Position numbers and translations under genes: made by a program. The notes beneath the pieces were generated by a model. The model did no database searches. It saw nothing but the letters and a program-made list of their open reading frames with translations, and was not told where the DNA came from. A DNA stretch of 64,000 bases from Nitrospira sp. (GTDB taxonomy: Bacteria > Nitrospirota > Nitrospiria > Nitrospirales > Nitrospiraceae), in assembly GCA_005116835.1 (NCBI GenBank), contig SWDM01000023.1, forward strand, positions 130,870 to 194,869, read 5' to 3'. Each line of letters starts with the position of its first letter. Position 1 is the first letter of the stretch. Shown one piece after another: positions 63,050 to 64,000 of this stretch.

Positions 63050-63832
63050 TTAGACGTATTTCTTGATCTCTGTTTCCAGTATTTTTCTGAGCCTTGCTGT
63101 TTGGCCAATCGCGTATTGAATAGTCCTGTTGTTACGGACGTTAAATGGCAGCGCAGCTTGTAAAGTACAACAGATCTGAATCACTGGCTTTTGAAGTCCC
63201 TCTGCGTAGCCAATTTCATGCAGCACATTTGGCCGCGAATCTGATAGGTCTGCGATGACAACCTTGGCTGCCTCGATCATGGCTTTGATTTGGGGTACGA
63301 CCGGACCAGCGGTACCGTTGTGATCCACTCGCTCAGCGATGGCGCCATTAACAAGTGAGGCTGGATCAATCGCGACAAGAAACGTGTCGTCATACTGCGG
63401 CGCAAAAGGCATTGATGCGAATACCTTCTTCTTTGGAGCTAGCTGTACAGGTTGCGGATGCCGGGACTTTTTACTTTGAGCCAGATTGCTGGTAAGTCCT
63501 GCAAGTGCGTTGATGAGCCCGCCAATTGGTGTGACGGCGATCACTGCCGATGCGATAGATTCAAGTACGGCGGATGTAACTATTACCGCGGCGTTAGCTT
63601 TTGACATCTCCTTATAACGGTGTGCCTGATTTAAGGCTCGTGCTGTAGAGTCTGGGCTAACTTCCCAAGCTTTCACCTCGACAACGATCTGATCTCCCTT
63701 CTCGGTAGTGACCACGAAGTCCGGACGAGCCTTACCAACTACCATATCTCTTTGATAATTGATCCCTGCATCGCGCAGTGTCTTCTCAACTTGCGCCTCT
63801 AGCGCCAAATGGTCCTGAGGTTCAATCGGCAT
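63050..63832 (-). CDS. PD-(D/E)xK nuclease-like protein with deoxyribosyltransferase-like C-terminus
   Basis: The 260-residue product has a nuclease-like N-terminus (about 8-85). ARPDFVVTTEKGDQIVVEVKAW gives Asp38, Glu52 and Lys54 of the PD-(D/E)xK motif. A hydrophobic segment (about 92-113) follows, then a nucleoside 2-deoxyribosyltransferase-like domain (136-250) with KVFASMPFAPQYDDTF and VVIADLSDSRPNVLHEIGYAEGLQKPVIQI. It is upstream of a ThsB-like TIR gene on the same strand. The C-terminal fold could bind a nucleotide signal and trigger the nuclease, by analogy with Thoeris; this is inference. Confidence 0.8.
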   Translation of the reverse strand: MPIEPQDHLALEAQVEKTLRDAGINYQRDMVVGKARPDFVVTTEKGDQIVVEVKAWEVSPDSTARALNQAHRYKEMSKANAAVIVTSAVLESIASAVIAVTPIGGLINALAGLTSNLAQSKKSRHPQPVQLAPKKKVFASMPFAPQYDDTFLVAIDPASLVNGAIAERVDHNGTAGPVVPQIKAMIEAAKVVIADLSDSRPNVLHEIGYAEGLQKPVIQICCTLQAALPFNVRNNRTIQYAIGQTARLRKILETEIKKYV

Positions 63833-63946
63833 ATACGGCTCCGTGATAGTTGTAGTTGGGACTTACATTGTGCGCGTAACTGGCTCGCAAGCGGCGGCGC
63901 TTAGCTTACCGTTTGTTGGTCCGTGTTGAGGAGCTTGTTAGGTGCG

Positions 63947-63985
63947 GGAAGGCATGTGTTGTGTTGGCCCAATCTCATGCCTTCC
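63947..63985. repeat. 10 bp perfect inverted repeat near the right edge
   Basis: GGAAGGCATG (63947-63956) and CATGCCTTCC (63976-63985) form a perfect hairpin with a 19-base loop. It lies in the 170 bp upstream of the nuclease-like gene, where no coding frame is visible. It could be a terminator of a gene beyond the window or a mobile-element end. Confidence 0.45.
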
Positions 63986-64000
63986 ACATGTCTCGTGCTT

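Noticed and set aside
63874-63943. Integron attC-like site (GCGTAAC ... GTTAGGT about 70 bp apart, with partly matching GCTC/GAGC inside)
   Set aside because: GTTAGGT fits the core consensus, but the left box does not match RYYYAAC, the inner spacing is too short for an attC site, and the orientation does not suit the minus-strand genes next to it. No integrase gene is seen.

Overview
The window reads as a chromosomal segment of a Nitrospira-like bacterium (Nitrospirota). This is an inference from overall protein character, the ilvBHC-psd-pssA-leuA-leuB-asd gene order and a palindromic intergenic element of a kind I associate with Nitrospira. No 16S gene or other marker is present to prove it.

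Positions 1-29 kb are ordinary core genome. They hold a partial RNase HIII, an M48 metalloprotease lipoprotein, the RNase P RNA, and a branched-chain amino acid block (ilvB, ilvH, ilvC, then leuA and leuB) interleaved with phospholipid synthesis (psd, pssA). leuA is preceded by a leucine T-box riboswitch (CTC specifier, T-box sequence, terminator), with a 125 bp palindromic element between the terminator and the gene. asd, a SpoIID-like protein and queA follow. Next comes the cell-shape operon mreB-mreC-mreD-mrdA-rodA, then rng, dprA, topA, and a Fur-type promoter in front of bfd and bfr.

Positions 29-41 kb are an iron block. A minus-strand operon (small zinc-ribbon protein, porin, lipoprotein, FMN-binding protein, four-helix membrane protein) starts at a promoter overlapped by a Fur box. 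It diverges from apbE, whose product should attach FMN to the FMN-binding protein. tonB-exbD-exbB, a ferric ABC transporter (fbpABC) and fur itself follow. A hypothetical protein, an M32 carboxypeptidase and an O-methyltransferase close the core region.

From about 44.2 kb to the right edge the window is a dense island of immune or cell-death genes. Its first operon has translationally coupled genes: a TIR domain fused to a tRNA-guanine-transglycosylase (TGT) fold, an OGG-type HhH-GPD glycosylase, a QueC-like enzyme, and a ThsB-like TIR protein that starts with Met and six glycines; a membrane TIR-TPR protein follows. QueC, TGT and OGG are the ancillary trio of type IV CBASS, but no CD-NTase is visible. 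The poly-Gly TIR sits where a modified partner would be expected. This is the best candidate for an undescribed system.

A second run (51.4-62.0 kb) encodes a TIR protein, a pYEATS-TIR protein, a lipoprotein, a small helical protein, a metacaspase, a 1879-residue double alpha/beta-hydrolase-CHAT-TPR protein and a TIR-receiver protein. A minus-strand pair at the right edge couples a nuclease-deoxyribosyltransferase-like protein with a ThsB-like TIR protein. A gene fragment and a 99 bp MITE with TTAG duplications show past rearrangement. No integrase, transposase or tRNA gene was found in the island.
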